From Actinomycetota bacterium (GTDB taxonomy: Bacteria > Actinomycetota > Acidimicrobiia > Acidimicrobiales > CADCTF01), in assembly GCA_019348305.1 (NCBI GenBank), contig JAHWJQ010000146.1:1-5413 (forward strand): a DNA stretch of 5,413 nucleotides, given 5' to 3'. Below the pieces are notes generated by a model. That model did no database searches. It saw only the letters and a program-made list of their open reading frames with translations, and was not told where the DNA came from. Position numbers and translations under genes: made by a program. Below are positions 4,314 to 5,413 of the stretch, piece after piece (the stretch's first letter is position 1; the number at the start of each line of letters is the position of its first letter).

Positions 4314-5413
4314 CCGAGGCCGACCCCTCCCTTTCCTACCTGCTCAACAGGTTGGGGGTGATCGAGGCGCGGGTACGCGTCACGGTCGCCACCCGGCGGG
4401 CTGAAGACCCCTCGGCGGAAGACCCCTTCCGGGGCCTCTACCTGAGCGACGAGCAGGTCGATCGGATGTTGGCCGGTGCCGCTCCCCCACCGCCGCCCGA
4501 CCAGGAGACGGGCCGCTTCCTGGCTGCTATCGAAGCCGAGGCCGATGCGGCCGAGGCCACCGGCGCCGACCTGCGCCTGCGCCGCCTGGCCCGCTCCTTC
4601 GGCCTCGAGCCGCTCGACGTGGAGTTGCTCCTGGTCGCCATGGCGCCGGACCTCGACAGCCGGTTCGAGCGCCTGTATGGCTACCTGCACGACGACGTCA
4701 CGCGGCGCCGGGCCAGCATCGGTCTCGCCCTGGAACTGGCGGGGCTGCCGCCGGCGGCAGGCCGGGCGCGCCAGCGCCTCACGCCCAGCGGACCGCTGGT
4801 CGCGGCAGGGCTGGTCACCGTCGACGAGCACGACCGGCCGTTCCTCACCCGCTCGCTGCAGGTGCCCGACCGGGTGACCCGGCACCTGCTGGGCGACGAC
4901 CACGACGACACCGACCTGCTCCACCTCCTGGCCGAGGCCCGCTCCGATGCCGCCCCCGACCCCTCCGGACTGGCCAGGTCGCTGCGGGCGGGAGCGCGAC
5001 TCTGCTACCTGCGGGAAAAGCCCGGTTCATCGGGCAGGAGCCTGGCCGCCGCCGCCCTCGCCGCCGCCGGCCGGCCCATCGTGGCCATCGACCTCGGTCG
5101 GTTGGGCACCGGTGAGGACCCGGCGGTGGTGGCCCGCACGGCGATGCGCGACGCCCGGCTGCGGGGCGCCGGCCTCGTCGCCGGCGGCGGCATCGCGCAG
5201 GGAGCCGGCAAGCCCGGCTCCGGGAAGACGACGACGCTCCTGAGCGGCAGCGAAGCGACCTCGTTGCCGAAGATCGAGCGCACGCGCACCCGTCCGCTCG
5301 TGCGCGCGTGGAGCGTCCCCTCATTGTCGAGCGTCGCCTCCACCGGCCACGACTCGCGCTCCCACTGCAGCCGTGGCGCCTCCACGTCGCGCAGGCGCAG
5401 CTCGGGCTCGCCA
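4310..5413 (+). CDS. CIS-associated AAA+ ATPase (Pvc15/Afp15-like), N-terminal part; open to the window edge, end region doubtful
   Basis: ATG at 4310 overlaps the DUF4255 stop (ATGA). The frame is open for 368 codons to the window edge with no stop. Residues 7-60 are helical (LSYLLNRLGVIEARVRVTVA; DPFRGLYLSDEQVDRML), 88-190 look like the winged-helix domain of CIS ATPases (LRRLARSFGLEPLDVELLLV; MAPDLDSRFERLYGYLHDDV), and 218-291 resemble a degenerate first AAA module with a Walker-A-like PGSSGRS at 238-244 lacking the key lysine. The catalytic AAA+ module expected later (family members run roughly 600-750 residues) is absent. After residue 291 (base 5183) resemblance stops and the translation becomes Arg/Ser-rich. 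A GKPGSGKT motif occurs at 300-307 but is out of its expected context. I treat only 4310 to about 5182 as reliable. The protein likely helps assemble or remodel the injection particle in the cytoplasm; known from context, not mechanism. Confidence 0.85.
   Translation, partial: MTEADPSLSYLLNRLGVIEARVRVTVATRRAEDPSAEDPFRGLYLSDEQVDRMLAGAAPPPPPDQETGRFLAAIEAEADAAEATGADLRLRRLARSFGLEPLDVELLLVAMAPDLDSRFERLYGYLHDDVTRRRASIGLALELAGLPPAAGRARQRLTPSGPLVAAGLVTVDEHDRPFLTRSLQVPDRVTRHLLGDDHDDTDLLHLLAEARSDAAPDPSGLARSLRAGARLCYLREKPGSSGRSLAAAALAAAGRPIVAIDLGRLGTGEDPAVVARTAMRDARLRGAGLVAGGGIAQGAGKPGSGKTTTLLSGSEATSLPKIERTRTRPLVRAWSVPSLSSVASTGHDSRSHCSRGASTSRRRSSGSP
5201..5221. repeat. Perfect 8 bp hairpin at the sequence discontinuity
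   Basis: GGAGCCGG (5201-5208), loop CAAGC, CCGGCTCC (5214-5221). It sits exactly between the last ATPase-like codons (to about 5182) and the minus-strand protein-like segment (from about 5221). No T-tract follows. It could be a terminator between convergent fragments, a recombination point or a structure that promoted template switching during amplification. Confidence 0.5.
5221..5413 (-). CDS. Fragment of an unidentified beta-rich protein (possible DUF916/COG1470-like domain)
   Basis: Read on the minus strand from the window edge (first codon at 5412), the frame gives GEPELRLRDVEAPRLQWERE, then about 44 further residues including TSGRVRVRSIFGNEVASLPL and VVVFP. Hydrophobic and polar residues alternate as in beta strands, third positions are almost all G or C, and second positions are mixed, as in real actinobacterial genes. 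The plus-strand frame over the same bases is Arg/Ser-rich and structureless. The pattern (an N-G-T turn, then FG..VA.LPL and a VVVFP strand) resembles the end domains of DUF916/COG1470-like surface proteins, from memory only. The frame stays open to 5005, but after about 5221 it is antisense to the ATPase and not believable. The start is outside the window. If real, the fragment is truncated at its C-terminal end by the join. Confidence 0.42.

Noticed and set aside
3905..4924. Minus-strand open frame (339 codons) opposite the DUF4255 and ATPase genes
   Set aside because: It crosses the boundary of two well-supported coupled genes and has no recognisable fold; typical high-GC shadow.
1..5413. 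CRISPR array, tRNA, rRNA, insertion sequence or attachment site
   Set aside because: I saw no spaced direct repeats, cloverleaf-like segments, transposase frames or long terminal inverted repeats on either strand.

Overview
The window is GC-rich DNA (roughly 70% by eye, strong G/C preference at third codon positions, several GTG starts) and reads as a high-GC actinobacterium, possibly an uncultured soil or aquatic lineage related to Acidimicrobiia. The taxonomy is an inference from composition and protein style only. Both ends are cut inside reading frames.

Layout. (1) 1-362, plus strand: the 3' two-thirds of the oligoribonuclease gene orn. (2) 363-475: a short convergent intergenic gap with a hairpin. 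(3) 476-2849, minus strand: a two-gene operon. The first gene (2849 to 1644) encodes a bitopic membrane protein with beta-sandwich domains before a single membrane helix, a long glycine linker, and a small outer domain. The second (1642 to 476) encodes an exported protein of three Ig-like domains with a Thr/Pro linker. (4) 2850-3015: a divergent control region with two tandem hairpins. (5) 3016-5413, plus strand: a compact operon of a NarL/LuxR-type regulator, a DUF4255 (Pvc16/Afp16-like) protein and the N-terminal part of a CIS-type AAA+ ATPase (Pvc15/Afp15-like).

LuxR regulator, DUF4255 protein and AAA+ ATPase side by side, with a divergent membrane protein of this type, is the arrangement expected at one edge of an actinobacterial contractile injection system (CIS, phage-tail-like) cluster. 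Sheath, tube, baseplate and spike genes would be expected downstream but are not in the window. A working model: the regulator controls the locus, the DUF4255 protein caps or terminates the tube/sheath, the ATPase assists assembly or remodelling, and the two minus-strand proteins act at the membrane and outside it, possibly where the particle docks. The last step is inference.

The right end is abnormal. The ATPase loses family resemblance near 5183, a perfect hairpin lies at 5201-5221, and from about 5221 to the end the minus strand looks more protein-like than the plus strand. This suggests a chimeric join or a real rearrangement, so the last ~230 bases should not be used to describe the ATPase.
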